From positions 1,302,001 to 1,366,000 of the forward strand of contig NZ_JALLPK010000001.1 in the NCBI RefSeq assembly GCF_023276375.1: a DNA stretch of 64,000 nt, given 5' to 3'. The notes below the pieces were generated by a model, which searched no databases, was not told the DNA's origin, and was given only the letters and a program-made list of their open reading frames with translations. Every line of letters starts with the position of its first letter. Positions within the stretch are counted from its first letter, which is position 1. Positions 9,715 to 19,494 of the stretch are shown here, piece by piece. The translations under genes and the position numbers were made by a program. Source of the stretch: Halocatena marina (GTDB lineage: Archaea > Halobacteriota > Halobacteria > Halobacteriales > Haloarculaceae).

Positions 9715-10494
9715 TCACTCTCGGAACGTACTCGCCGAGAACCCGCCGTCGACAGTGAGTATCTCTCCTGTGGTGTAACTGGCTGCGTCACTAGCGAGAT
9801 AGATGACTGCGCCCGCTATCTCTTCGGGACCTCCCATCCGCCCACCGACCGTTCGCTGCTCGATCGTCTCGTGGCGTGGTGTTCCTTCGGTGTAGGTTCC
9901 TGTGGTCTGCTCAGAGACGATGAATCCTGGTCTGACTGCATTCACTCGAATTTCGGGACCGAGTTCCTCAGCGGCGACTCGGGTGAACGCATCGATACTT
10001 CCCTTAGCTGCAGAATACGCTGCAAGGTTCGGGATAGCCAGTCTCGCCGACAACGATGCAATATTGATAACAGATCCAGTGTCCATCGCATTGGCGAACA
10101 CCTGCGTCGCCCGGTACGTGCCGTCTATCTGGAGATCAAACACGTCCGCCCAGTCCTCCTCAGAGGCTTCAAGGACGTCTGTGCGTGCGATGTAGCTCGC
10201 AGAGTTGACAAGTATATCGACCCCACCGAACACGTCGAACGCATCGTGCTGTAGTCGCTCGACGGACTCCCGATCGGTCACATCGCAAGTCAGCTCGGCC
10301 GTGTCGGCTCCGAGTTCTCGGAGCGACGCTGCCGTGTTCGCTACCTTCTCTTCGGTCCGACTCGCGGCGATCACGTCGGCTCCATCGGCCGCGAATGCCT
10401 TGGCGACTGCTTGTCCAATGCCGCTCGTACCGCCAATCACGACAGCTCGCTTGTTCTCGACGGTCACTGGTGTATGCGTAAAATCGTCATTCAT
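9715..10494 (-). CDS. Short-chain dehydrogenase/reductase (SDR)
   Basis: About 259 residues from the ATG at 10494. The open frame continues further upstream, but that part has no family character, and MNDDFTHTPVTVENKRAVV gives the usual short lead into the first strand. Motifs: GGTSGIG for dinucleotide binding, NSAS where most SDRs have NAG, the catalytic serine in NIASLSA, YSAAK for the Tyr/Lys pair, and GEILTVDGG near the end. A FabG-like oxidoreductase of unknown substrate. It is not close to the SDR at 3204 and has no operon partner. Confidence 0.92.
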   Translation of the reverse strand: MNDDFTHTPVTVENKRAVVIGGTSGIGQAVAKAFAADGADVIAASRTEEKVANTAASLRELGADTAELTCDVTDRESVERLQHDAFDVFGGVDILVNSASYIARTDVLEASEEDWADVFDLQIDGTYRATQVFANAMDTGSVINIASLSARLAIPNLAAYSAAKGSIDAFTRVAAEELGPEIRVNAVRPGFIVSEQTTGTYTEGTPRHETIEQRTVGGRMGGPEEIAGAVIYLASDAASYTTGEILTVDGGFSASTFRE

Positions 10495-10872
10495 GACAGG
10501 ATAACCGCAAAGCACCGACTTAGTGATTGTGGTGAGCCAAGCGTCGTTCGGAGAATGGTTTGAGTGCTTCTTTTCGACGATCGATCGACGCGGCGCGGGA
10601 GGTACATAAGAGACGGTGTCGATTGTCATCTGATTCGTCGAACTACTAACTGGGTCAGCTCCTATTGCTCTCGAATTCGAGTCTCGTTCAGTGCGCTCCC
10701 GTGCGTACAGGTGCGTACTGTGCTCGATATTCGATAGAGGCTACGTGAAGACGAACCATGAAACAGTATCGTTCATAGCCCATTCGTAGGTTAGCAGTAT
10801 CGAACCGATGGAAATCATCCGACGGGTTATTTTTTAAAACGCTCTCTGACTTTTCATCACTGTTGAGATAGT
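10495..10872. other. Non-coding stretch
   Basis: Lies between the start of the SDR gene and the end of the nuclease gene. It presumably holds the SDR promoter; no gene or structured element is evident. Confidence 0.45.
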
Positions 10873-11775
10873 CTAATCGAGATCACTACGTGGCGAATGG
10901 GACTGTGTCTGGGCAGATGTCGATCGGTTCTCAAAGCCCCACAAGCCGCGGCTATCTACTCGTGCGTCGGCTTCGATCGTTCCGAACGTCTCCCGAAGAG
11001 TGAACTCCGAATCGTCATACCGACGGGCGTACCCCCGCTCAAGCAACGCACGATTGAAATTCGTCTCGCCCTTGTAGACGTACACGACGAGTCGCCCGTG
11101 GGTGTCGCGTCTATCAGTGTCTGGGTCCGTAACAATGCGAACCTGCTCTCCAACCAGTTCGGTACGGGTGAATGTAGTTGCTCTATCTCCCCACAGCAAG
11201 AGCCAATTGCGACCCCGGGGTGTGTCAGGAATCCCGTATTCGTCGGGGGTCTCATAGGCGGTGTTGGTTTCCGGGGTGTCGACTCCAAGCAGGCGAACAA
11301 GATCGATCTTGCCATCCGAATACGCAACTTCAACTGTATCTCCATCGATGGCGCGCGTGACTGTTACCGATCGTTCTATCCCATCGTCAGTCGGGTTATC
11401 TGGTCTCGGAATGGGCGTCGGTGGTGGCTCAGATGTCAGTGTCGCTGTCGAAGTGACTGTGGGCGTCGCTGGTTGTGTTGTGGATGGTGAGGCTGTTCGT
11501 TCGGGGCCGACCGTGGAGGGGGATAAAGTGTCTGTCGCTGTTCCTGTCTGTATCTGTGTCTGTGTCTGTGTCCCCGAACTAGTTGCGATCAAGTGAATCG
11601 GTGTCGATGCTGGAGTCGACGCACGCGTGGTGGATGTCTGTGATACTGTTGCTGTCGGAGAGGACGTTTCCGTGGATTCGGGCGTCAATGAGGCTGGCTC
11701 ATTATTGCTCCCGCATCCAGCAAGGGGGACGACAAGCAAGAGCACAAGTAACAGCACACGTATCTTGCTGGTCAT
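10873..11775 (-). CDS. Lipoprotein nuclease with SNase-like (thermonuclease) domain
   Basis: About 300 residues from the ATG at 11775. This start places a hydrophobic signal directly before the lipobox LAGC (Cys21); the longer open frame adds residues with no signal character. Residues about 25-130 are a Ser/Thr/Pro-rich linker with dipeptide repeats (TQTQTQIQTGT), probably glycosylated. The C-terminal domain is staphylococcal nuclease-like: AIDGDTVEV, then VRLLGVDTPET, then DTHGRLVVYVY, giving the expected acidic and arginine residues of the catalytic centre. It would be anchored outside the cell, degrading DNA for nutrients or defence. Confidence 0.92.
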   Translation of the reverse strand: MTSKIRVLLLVLLLVVPLAGCGSNNEPASLTPESTETSSPTATVSQTSTTRASTPASTPIHLIATSSGTQTQTQIQTGTATDTLSPSTVGPERTASPSTTQPATPTVTSTATLTSEPPPTPIPRPDNPTDDGIERSVTVTRAIDGDTVEVAYSDGKIDLVRLLGVDTPETNTAYETPDEYGIPDTPRGRNWLLLWGDRATTFTRTELVGEQVRIVTDPDTDRRDTHGRLVVYVYKGETNFNRALLERGYARRYDDSEFTLRETFGTIEADARVDSRGLWGFENRSTSAQTQSHSPRSDLD

Positions 11776-12000
11776 TGCTGCTCCGCTAGCGGAGGTAATA
11801 TGAAATAAGCTTTCTGTGTCTGCGGCCATTGGACACAATCAGAGTAACTGGGAGTCTATCCTCCATGCTTAGTGTTTTCTCCTGTGTGGTGAGGTGGTTT
11901 CTAACCGTTTCGTCACGTTGTTCATCACGTCTGGAACCACCGCGTCGTGTGTCTGAATTCAGGTTTCTCCCGATTTTGTTCGCTGAGCTGATCAGCCGAT

Positions 12001-13278
12001 TCAATCGAGTGGGCTGGTTGTTGGGGTCTCCTGTGCCGATCGTACACTCTGAATCCGCCACCGCAAGAGACCAACGCAGACCAACCCAACAATCAATGCA
12101 ATATTAATAATATAGAGCGCGGTCGTGTAACTCCCCGTCGTCTCAAGAATTGTCGACGCCAATGTCGGTCCTGCAACACCTGCAACACCCCAGGCAGTAA
12201 GGCTGTAGCCGTGAATCGCTCCGAGTTCCTTCGTGCCGAACAGATCACCGATGTATGCAGGAAGACAGGCGAATCCCCCGCCATAGCACGTGATAATCAA
12301 GAATAGGAGTCCTGCGAGAATCCACGCTCCCGAGATCTGTGGCATGAGGAAAAAGACGAGGATTTGAATAGCGAAGAAGATTGCGTACGTCGTTGTTCGA
12401 CCAATATAATCCGATATACTGGCCCAAAAGATCCGGCCACCACCATTGAAGAGGCCAATATAACCAACAATAAACGCTGCAGTTGTCGCAGTCGCACCGC
12501 CGATCGACTGGAGCATCGGTGACGCGAAGGCTAGTAACATAATTCCTGCAGATACGTTTATGAAAATGATGAGCCAGAGCAGATAAAATCGTGGTGTTTT
12601 CCGTGCTTCCCTCGCTGTCAACTCTTCGAGGTCAGTCGAGGCACTGACGCCATCTGAACTCTCTTCTTCGAGATCTGTTTCATCCATACTATCCGGAAGC
12701 CATCCGTCGGGCGGCTTCTGAAGATAACTCGCGCCCGCAGACATCAAGACGAAGTATCCGATTCCGAGGACGTAGAAGGCGACAGGGATACTGAACGTCT
12801 GTATCAGATAGTTCCCGACAGGGCCAGTCACCAATGCCCCAGCACCAAAGCCCATGACAGCCAATCCTGTTGCCATTCCACGCCGATCAGGAAACCACTC
12901 AACGAGGGTGGAAATTGGGGAGATATACCCAATCCCGAGACCCATTCCTCCAATTACACCATAGGTCCCAAGGAACAGAACGAGGCTTTCCATCTGTACA
13001 CTAATGCCAGCTCCAACCGTTCCGAGCCCATACAAACTGGCTGCTGTGAGGCCAGATCGTCTTGGACCGTACTTCTCAACGAAAATTCCCAGAAAGGCAG
13101 CAGTTAGCCCGAGAACGAAAATCGCAATTGTGAATGCGAGCGTTACATCGGATACTGCCCATCCGACAGTTGAGTGTAGTGGATTCTGGTAAATACTGTA
13201 CGCGTACACTCCACCAATTGAAAGGTGGATTGCAACAGCCGAAAGCGCGATTAGCCAACGATTTTTATCGGTTTCCAT
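12001..13278 (-). CDS. OFA-type major facilitator superfamily transporter
   Basis: 425 residues with about 12 membrane segments and a hydrophilic acidic loop near residues 200-225 (DETDLEEESS). The opening NRWLIALSAVAIHLSIGGVYAYS and the loop GPRRSGL after the second helix are typical of the oxalate:formate antiporter (OFA) branch of MFS. It probably exchanges small carboxylates; the substrate is unknown. It is transcribed alone; TenA begins about 360 bases away on the other strand. Confidence 0.9.
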   Translation of the reverse strand: METDKNRWLIALSAVAIHLSIGGVYAYSIYQNPLHSTVGWAVSDVTLAFTIAIFVLGLTAAFLGIFVEKYGPRRSGLTAASLYGLGTVGAGISVQMESLVLFLGTYGVIGGMGLGIGYISPISTLVEWFPDRRGMATGLAVMGFGAGALVTGPVGNYLIQTFSIPVAFYVLGIGYFVLMSAGASYLQKPPDGWLPDSMDETDLEEESSDGVSASTDLEELTAREARKTPRFYLLWLIIFINVSAGIMLLAFASPMLQSIGGATATTAAFIVGYIGLFNGGGRIFWASISDYIGRTTTYAIFFAIQILVFFLMPQISGAWILAGLLFLIITCYGGGFACLPAYIGDLFGTKELGAIHGYSLTAWGVAGVAGPTLASTILETTGSYTTALYIINIALIVGLVCVGLLRWRIQSVRSAQETPTTSPLD

Positions 13279-13643
13279 AAGTTACATTCCCTAACAACAA
13301 GCGCTATCCGATATAATAAATTATTGTTGTAGGAAGATATTTCTTAATCTAAACTATATTATATGAATTGTCGAGTGAGATGATCAAATATTCGATGATG
13401 GCTGATGTTGGTTGTTGGGGGACGTATTCGTGAACAACCGCTAAATCGCCTCGTGGATGATTGAATCTCTCCTCATTCTACGAATCATCGTTTGACACCA
13501 CTGATCACATACTGGAAGCGATACCTTATCATCGATATCCCAACTAAACACGAACGTGACCATTACTACGAACTGTTGCACACGTCAGCACGTTACGACC
13601 ACCCGGTTTATAATGTCGCGCGGCGACAGGAGAGGTGGGATGT
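13279..13643. other. Divergent promoter region
   Basis: Intergenic DNA between the OFA transporter and TenA. A TATA-like TTTATAAT at about 13606-13613 sits about 30 bases before the TenA start. No thiamine-pyrophosphate riboswitch motif was seen. Confidence 0.45.
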
Positions 13644-14330
13644 ATGACAGCTGAGACGTTTGAAACGTATGCGGCTGCCCGAACGGACGCACGCTTTACC
13701 GAGTGGCTGCGTGAACGCTCCGAACCGGACTGGGCCGATGCCACTGAGCACCGGTTCGTGCGTGAACTCGGTGACGGGACCCTCGATGACGCACTCTTCC
13801 GGCGCTATCTCGTGCAGGATTATGCATTCGTCGGAACTCTTACGAGCGCCTTCGGCTATGCAGTCGGTCAGGCACCGACAATGGAAGCAAAAGGGAGATT
13901 GTCGGAATTTCTAGGGATACTAACCGACGAGGAGGACAACTACTTCGAGCGCTCGTTCGACGAGTTAGACGTTCCTGACAGCGACAGAATAGATCCATCG
14001 AAGGCAGACGTCACCGAAGCGTTTGAGGATCTATTGATTCGAGCCGCAGTTCAGGGAGGCTACGAGGAGGCACTCGCAGTGCTCGTTCCCGCGGAGTGGG
14101 TTTATCTGACGTGGGCGACTGCACCATCAAAACCTCCTGAGACGTTCTATTTTCGAGAATGGATCGAGATCCACAACACGCCAGCGTTCGAGACGTTTGT
14201 CGAGTGGCTACGATGCGAACTCGATAAGTACGGACCGAGTCTCAGCGAGCATCGACAGCGTCGCATCGAGCGTCTCTTCTGCCGGACCGTAGCGCTCGAA
14301 GTTGAGTTCTTCGATGCGGCTTACGAATAA
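13644..14330 (+). CDS. TenA-family protein (aminopyrimidine aminohydrolase-like)
   Basis: 228 residues from the ATG at 13644; an in-frame GTG three codons earlier is less likely. All-helical TenA/thiaminase-II fold: DALFRRYLVQDYAFVG, then EEDNYFERSFDEL, then LVPAEWVYLTWA. The family hydrolyses aminopyrimidine breakdown products to salvage the thiamine pyrimidine. The position usually holding the catalytic cysteine (PCxW in TenA_C) is PAEW here, so it belongs to the cysteine-less TenA_E class. The transporter and P-loop genes follow on the same strand, suggesting a role tied to uptake. Confidence 0.88.
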   Translation: MTAETFETYAAARTDARFTEWLRERSEPDWADATEHRFVRELGDGTLDDALFRRYLVQDYAFVGTLTSAFGYAVGQAPTMEAKGRLSEFLGILTDEEDNYFERSFDELDVPDSDRIDPSKADVTEAFEDLLIRAAVQGGYEEALAVLVPAEWVYLTWATAPSKPPETFYFREWIEIHNTPAFETFVEWLRCELDKYGPSLSEHRQRRIERLFCRTVALEVEFFDAAYE

Positions 14331-14522
14331 GGTGAAACAGTGATCAGGGGTGGTACTCATTCGTGTATTGCTCGTTGGTCGTTATCAGTTCAGCCGTGTG
14401 TTCTCCGACTTCGATTATGTCCTTCCATGGATCAAATGACATCGATAGTATCACAAAGAAAATTATCCAGTGATATTATAATGTGGTAAGACTTTTGCAC
14501 ACTGACCCAAGAGCACGGTGAT

Positions 14523-15887
14523 ATGTGTCCGAACGAGACGAGATTCGATGTATCGTCGGTGACGGAAGGTAGCTGGCGGACGTATCTTTCCAAGATGGGT
14601 CCTTCGTGGATCGCTGGTGCTATCGCCGCCGGCCCTGCAACGATGGCGAGTGTGATCACAGCCGGTGCAACGTTCGGCTATACCCTACTGTGGGTCGTGA
14701 TTCTCTCCGCGATACTCGGGGCAACCGCTCAGTATCTTGCAATGCGACTCGGCCTGCTAACCGAATCAGGAATCGTCTCTGTTGTCGAACAGCATCTCGG
14801 TGAGGGGTGGGCATGGGTGCTGGTTATTGACACCGTTCTCGCAGCGGGACTCGCCCAGCTGGTGATCATGAAAGGCGTGGCGGATATCAGTGCAACCGTC
14901 ACGGGGAGTGATGCACGGATTTGGGGCGTCACGTGGGCCATCATTCTTGCTCTTGGATTGGCTGGTCACGGCTACAGGTTCATCGAACTCTTAGCAAAAT
15001 TCCTCGTCATCGCTGTCGTCATCGCTTTCTTCGCATCCCTATTTTTCGTCCCTATCGACGCGTCTGGTGTTGCAGCGGGACTCATCCCTCAGATTCCAGC
15101 AGGCGTCGACGGTGCGCTCGTTGCGGCTGGAATCCTTGGTGGTGCCGTCCACATCACACTCATCACGATGCACTCCTACACGATGCACTCTAAGGGCTGG
15201 ACGTCACGCGAGTATGGACTTGCAACGTTCGATGTCGGCACATCGATGCTTATTGCCTTTGGCATCTACAGCTTTGCAATCTTTATCGTTGCTGCGGGCG
15301 TCCTGCACTCGCCTACTGTGGCTGCGGCGGAACTCTCCGCAGTGGCTGCTGCTCAGGCGCTTGGCCCATTAGTCGGAACAAACGCCAAGTGGCTATTTCT
15401 CCTCGGGTTGTGGGGTGCAGCCGTCTCTACACTTGGCGGTAACACCATCGTTCCTCCGTATCTGATCGCCGATAAGCTAGGGTGGCGAACAGAGGTCTCC
15501 GACATTCGATACCGTGTGCTCTTGGCCGTCGTGGCACTGCTCTCGGGGCTAGGCGCGTTCGTCGGAGGATCCTTTTTTCCGCTACTGGTGCTTGTGCTGG
15601 CGTTCGGTCTTATCGGAACACCATTTGCCATCGTCGTCGTACTGTATCTTCTCAATAGCGAGGCGGTCCCGGAATCGAACTCGACGCTCGCAAATCTCGG
15701 CGGGATTATTCTCCTTGCAGTCACTACTATTCTCGCCGCTAACTTCGTCCGCACCCGAGTGCTTGGAAACCTCTCTGAACCTGTACCCTTGTTCGTCGCA
15801 GTCTTCGCTGCGGTGCTCGGAATCATCACCGTCGCTCTGATCGGTAAGTTTGTTCGTGAAGCTCTCGCTAGCTCCGTAATACAATGA
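14523..15887 (+). CDS. NRAMP-fold transporter without the canonical metal site
   Basis: 454 residues, about 11 membrane helices. The first helix and its surroundings (AGATFGYTLLWVVIL) align with divalent-metal NRAMP transporters. The signature DPGN of helix 1 reads GPAT, and the helix-6 metal motif (MPH) is replaced by a segment ending TMHS. So it has the fold but not the known manganese/iron ligands. It may carry magnesium, like NRAMP-related transporters, or something else; the TenA gene upstream raises a pyrimidine or thiamine-related substrate as inference only. A TATA-like box near 14472-14480 suggests its own promoter. Its last codons overlap the next gene. Confidence 0.82.
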   Translation: MCPNETRFDVSSVTEGSWRTYLSKMGPSWIAGAIAAGPATMASVITAGATFGYTLLWVVILSAILGATAQYLAMRLGLLTESGIVSVVEQHLGEGWAWVLVIDTVLAAGLAQLVIMKGVADISATVTGSDARIWGVTWAIILALGLAGHGYRFIELLAKFLVIAVVIAFFASLFFVPIDASGVAAGLIPQIPAGVDGALVAAGILGGAVHITLITMHSYTMHSKGWTSREYGLATFDVGTSMLIAFGIYSFAIFIVAAGVLHSPTVAAAELSAVAAAQALGPLVGTNAKWLFLLGLWGAAVSTLGGNTIVPPYLIADKLGWRTEVSDIRYRVLLAVVALLSGLGAFVGGSFFPLLVLVLAFGLIGTPFAIVVVLYLLNSEAVPESNSTLANLGGIILLAVTTILAANFVRTRVLGNLSEPVPLFVAVFAAVLGIITVALIGKFVREALASSVIQ

Positions 15888-16438
15888 CGGATTTCCCATT
15901 CGAGCTGTCGGGGTCAACGCTCATCACAGGACCCTCAAACGTCGGCAAGACTCGACTGACGGCCCGTGCTCTCGACACGTGGGTGATGCGCCACGGGCCT
16001 GACGGTGTCGTTGTCTTCGAATTTGGACCCGAGTTCGAACACGAGGGACGTATCCTCGGCCGACACCTCTCGCGGTTTGGAACACTCCCAGACGATGTGT
16101 GGCTGGGCGGTTTTGATGCTTATGCGCCTCGTGCTGAGGGAGCGACGAATGAGGAATCTCAAAAGCTTGCTGCGGAAAACGCCGACCGAGCAAAGCGCAT
16201 CATCGAGTCTGCACCAACCGATCCACAAGCAGTGTTTGTCAATGATGCATCAATACCGTTTCAACACGAACGGAGTCTCCCGAAGAGCCTCATCGAGTAC
16301 TGTGATGGCTCAGATGCAGTAGTGGTGAACGCGTTTGAAAGCGACGAACTCGGGTCAGAGGATGACGTCTCTCAGCAAGAACGTGAGGCGCTTTCTGTCT
16401 TTCAAGCGTGGGCCGATCGAGTGATACGACTGGAGTGA
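15884..16438 (+). CDS. Small P-loop NTPase coupled to the NRAMP-fold transporter
   Basis: 184 residues. A Walker A motif GPSNVGKT spans residues 16-23 and a Walker B-like strand AVFVNDASIPF lies near the middle. It overlaps the transporter gene by 4 bases (ATGA), so the two are translationally coupled and probably made in step. The length and single-domain layout fit a small ATPase or nucleotide kinase-like protein. No signature helix of ABC ATPases is present, so it is not an ordinary ABC subunit. The role is unknown: it might energise or regulate the transporter, or trap the substrate by phosphorylation. Confidence 0.82.
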   Translation: MTDFPFELSGSTLITGPSNVGKTRLTARALDTWVMRHGPDGVVVFEFGPEFEHEGRILGRHLSRFGTLPDDVWLGGFDAYAPRAEGATNEESQKLAAENADRAKRIIESAPTDPQAVFVNDASIPFQHERSLPKSLIEYCDGSDAVVVNAFESDELGSEDDVSQQEREALSVFQAWADRVIRLE

Positions 16439-16531
16439 GACCGACCTCGTGTTTTCATCAACGGAGAACAGCGCTGTGAGCCGCTCGAATCAAAAACTGC
16501 TTCTATTCAGTAGCACAGCTCGAGTAACTCT

Positions 16532-17431
16532 CTACTGTGCGTGGGCCTCGCGCAATCCGTTGATATCGATTTTCTCCATCTGGAGCAGTGCTTCCGTGAC
16601 TTGTGCTGAGGTTTCGGCGTCTTCTTCTAAGATGTCGGAGAGGACTGCTGGCACAATTTGCCACGATACGCCGTACGGGTCCTCCAGCCAGCCGCACTGT
16701 CCTTTCACCCCACCATTTTCTGTGAGGCCGTCCCAGAAGTAGTCAACTTCTTCCTGATCCTGACAGTCGACAATGAAGGAAATTGCCTCGCTGAAGCCGT
16801 AGTCGTGTTCTCTTGCGCTATCCATTGTCACAAAACGCTGTCCTTCGATCGTAATATCGGCAAACATGACCGTTCCTTCCTCGTCAGGTCCTTCATTTGG
16901 GCCGTACCGGGTGATTTCTCCGACGTCTGATTCACTGAATATCGACGTGTAGAAGGAAATCGCTTCCGCTGCGTTACCACACTGATCGCCGACGAACATC
17001 AGTGACGGGACGATCTTCTGCTCAGGTCTGTCGTCATCGAACATCAACTGCCATGAGACGCCATACTTGTCTTCGGTCCAGCCGTATCTATCGCTAAATG
17101 GGTATGTATCGAGTGGCATATGCTCTCTCCCCCCATCCGACAATTCTGCCCAGAGTTGGTCTACTTCTTCTTTCGTGTGGCAGTTAACGATGAATGACAC
17201 AGCGGGCGTAAATCTGAACTGTGGTCCGCCATTGAGAGCCACAAATTCCTGCCCTTCCAGCTCAAATGCCACAGTCATGACGCTCCCTTCTGGTTGGTCG
17301 GAGACAGCGGCTGATGCTGGATCGTACTGAGTGACTGTCCCAAGAGTCGAATTGTCAAAGACTGAGACGTAAAACTTCGCAGCTTCTTCGGCTTCTGTAT
17401 CGAACCACAAGTTTGGTGTGAGTTTTTGCAT
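16532..17431 (-). CDS. Double-domain VOC (PhnB/glyoxalase-like) protein
   Basis: 299 residues from the ATG at 17431 (MQKLTPNLWFD), the family-typical start; the frame extends 6 codons further. There are two tandem VOC modules of the PhnB type. The first has AAKFYVSVF and DKYGVSWQLMF; the second has AISFYTSIF and DPYGVSWQIVP. Such proteins are often annotated as 3-demethylubiquinone methyltransferase-like, but they bind metals or small molecules and most are uncharacterised. No operon partner. Confidence 0.9.
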   Translation of the reverse strand: MQKLTPNLWFDTEAEEAAKFYVSVFDNSTLGTVTQYDPASAAVSDQPEGSVMTVAFELEGQEFVALNGGPQFRFTPAVSFIVNCHTKEEVDQLWAELSDGGREHMPLDTYPFSDRYGWTEDKYGVSWQLMFDDDRPEQKIVPSLMFVGDQCGNAAEAISFYTSIFSESDVGEITRYGPNEGPDEEGTVMFADITIEGQRFVTMDSAREHDYGFSEAISFIVDCQDQEEVDYFWDGLTENGGVKGQCGWLEDPYGVSWQIVPAVLSDILEEDAETSAQVTEALLQMEKIDINGLREAHAQ

Positions 17432-18457
17432 GGTTTTGCTCTGTTCCATCTTCTACTGACTGGAATCGTTCCGCTCGCATTTTTGCTTCTGCATCTATTC
17501 GATATTTGATACCACTTCCATCGTGATTTGGCTCTTCCTGTTGCTTACGTTTCATCGGCTCTATTCAGAGCATTCCACAGAACGGTATGATGCTATCAAA
17601 TCTCCCTAGTGTATGATTTTTCAGAGGTGAGTTATCCAGTGGGGTATAGGCCTTCAAAGAAGAAATAGACATGCCGAGTGGGGTGAAAGTGTAACTAACT
17701 CACAGATATTCATACGATACCTGTGATGGAAATGAGTGTACAATCAAGGGTCTCGTCAGTGGTCATTTCCGGCTCTGAAATAGTGAGTTGTACCCATTGA
17801 CGGTTCTTTGATCAATATGGTGACTGTTTGAAGCAACAATGAGTACCCACTATTGGCTGAAGCACGTTGTGGCGACGGATCTGAAGTACGTCGTTGGTGA
17901 GATATTCAGCGTTTTTAGCAGATCATGGTGAGCCAACATTTCCTTTAAGTGGTTCTGGCGACAAGGTGAAGATATAGACGAGGTTCTGAACGGAGCTATA
18001 TTTCTCTACACCTTCCAAGTGAGATCTATCGGTGATTCACTGGTTAATGGACATTACCAGATTGTTTAGTAAATCTACTCTGATCCCAGTATTTTATATT
18101 ATTCACCACCGAATATTAGGGTAATAAGCGACTCTAATGCTGATCATAAACCCTGTCTGCTGGCACGCATCTCGGTCATGGAGAGATGACTCATTCGTAC
18201 CCTTGCTTCACGAGTCGCAACCGAGGCGTTGGCTCACTCATAAAGCGCCACCAACATTCTGGAACGACCTCTTGCTATACAGTGGAAGATCGATCAATTC
18301 CCAATCACCGAAGTCCAGTATCAACGCCTATGTCCGATATTTGCAGTGCGCAGTTTTGCCTGAGAATTGCTATCCGCTCTCCTGTGCGCACCGACCGTCT
18401 GATCACTCACGACGAGACCGTCAACAATGAGCGACGTCAACCGCGGGGATAATCGAA
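17432..18457. other. Long AT-rich non-coding stretch
   Basis: About 1 kb with no recognisable gene; short frames near 18137-18430 have no family signature. The distal part probably holds the promoter of the membrane protein at 18458. Confidence 0.45.
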
Positions 18458-19153
18458 ATGCCTGATCGGCGCACCCGTCGTGGGGACCGCTCTCGTCCCC
18501 GAGATAGTCGCCGTCAACAGCCACCTGCTCATCATCCGTGGATTGAAAGCATTCTCATTTGTCACTCTTATCTCATTCTCACCGTGACCTGTGTCGGTCA
18601 AATTCTCCACGAATACGCCCATAAACGTGCGTGTGAGTACCTAGATGTCACGGTAGAGGATGTCTGCTACTTTCGGTTTGCCGTCCCACCTGGCTACGTC
18701 AGCTATCGGACACCACGATACTACAGGGACCGAGTCGGCATTGCTCTGGCCCCGATTTTCAGTAACACGTTGATCGCGGCTGTCCTGCTCTGTGGCATGA
18801 TCGGTGGGCTTGATCGGTGGGGAATTCCGCCGCTTTCAGCGGACTTCTTCAGAGCTTGGATTGGATTTATTGGCACTGGCTGGCTCGGATTCGCCTGTGC
18901 GATGCATGCCGTCCCAAGTCGCGATGACGCCAATCTAGCATGGGAGGCCACCGTCGAACAGTTCCCCGCGATCGGCACAGTTCTTGCGCTCCCACTCGTC
19001 GTACTTGTGTACACGCTCTCACGGCTCGATTGGATTGGTATCGACTATCTCTACACGGCTGCGCTCTTTTCTGGGGTGTTTTCGCTCTATCACTCTGTGC
19101 CACTTCTCCAAATGACTGTTCAGACTTTACTTCAACTTCTGAGTGGCGTGTGA
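18458..19153 (+). CDS. Membrane protein with HExxH motif (site-2-protease-like)
   Basis: 231 residues. The first 25 are basic and arginine-rich, then a membrane helix contains HEYAH at residues 51-55, a zinc-metalloprotease HExxH. A later membrane-proximal segment MHAVPSRDDANLAWE offers an aspartate as a possible third ligand, as in M50 intramembrane proteases. Four to five further hydrophobic helices follow. I infer an intramembrane or membrane-bound zinc protease. The usual LDG motif is missing, so proteolytic activity is not certain. Confidence 0.72.
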   Translation: MPDRRTRRGDRSRPRDSRRQQPPAHHPWIESILICHSYLILTVTCVGQILHEYAHKRACEYLDVTVEDVCYFRFAVPPGYVSYRTPRYYRDRVGIALAPIFSNTLIAAVLLCGMIGGLDRWGIPPLSADFFRAWIGFIGTGWLGFACAMHAVPSRDDANLAWEATVEQFPAIGTVLALPLVVLVYTLSRLDWIGIDYLYTAALFSGVFSLYHSVPLLQMTVQTLLQLLSGV

Positions 19154-19373
19154 CCGCTTTCGCCGTGCTACTTCAATAAGACAGAACAGTTCTTTCACTC
19201 AGATGACGGAAATGATACTTCGGTGAATATACAATCAAAAGATAATCGGGCGCTCTTGTCAAATAGCCCAAGTAGCGACGCGAGAAGAGACACAGGAGAG
19301 ATCTATCACCGATTTACCAATAGGAGTTCTCGTCATTCACGCAGAGCCAGAGAGAAGGTGGGCCGTCATGTGA

Positions 19374-19399
19374 GCGAGGGCCCAGTCGAGGGTCCTCGC
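19374..19399. repeat. 10-bp stem-loop in GC-rich intergenic core
   Basis: GCGAGGGCCC (19374-19383) pairs with GGGTCCTCGC (19390-19399) across a 6-base loop, one G-U pair included if transcribed rightward. It may belong to an unrecognised structured RNA or a strong terminator; no T-tract follows. Confidence 0.45.
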
Positions 19400-19462
19400 C
19401 CGGAGACCGACGGACAGCACCACCCGAGACCGAATGCGTTCCCCCATGCTCACCGACCATGA

Positions 19463-19494
19463 ATGGGTAGCATGCCCTCCAAATAACTACCCAT
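19463..19494. repeat. 8-bp inverted repeat ATGGGTAG / CTACCCAT
   Basis: Perfect 8-bp arms at 19463-19470 and 19487-19494 around a 16-base spacer, about 140 bases past the J-domain gene end and 310 bases past the membrane protein gene. It could be a terminator, a protein-binding site or part of a structured RNA. Confidence 0.4.

Noticed and set aside
13279..13643. TPP riboswitch upstream of TenA
   Set aside because: No thi-box motifs seen; the short distance from a TATA-like box to the start leaves no room for one.
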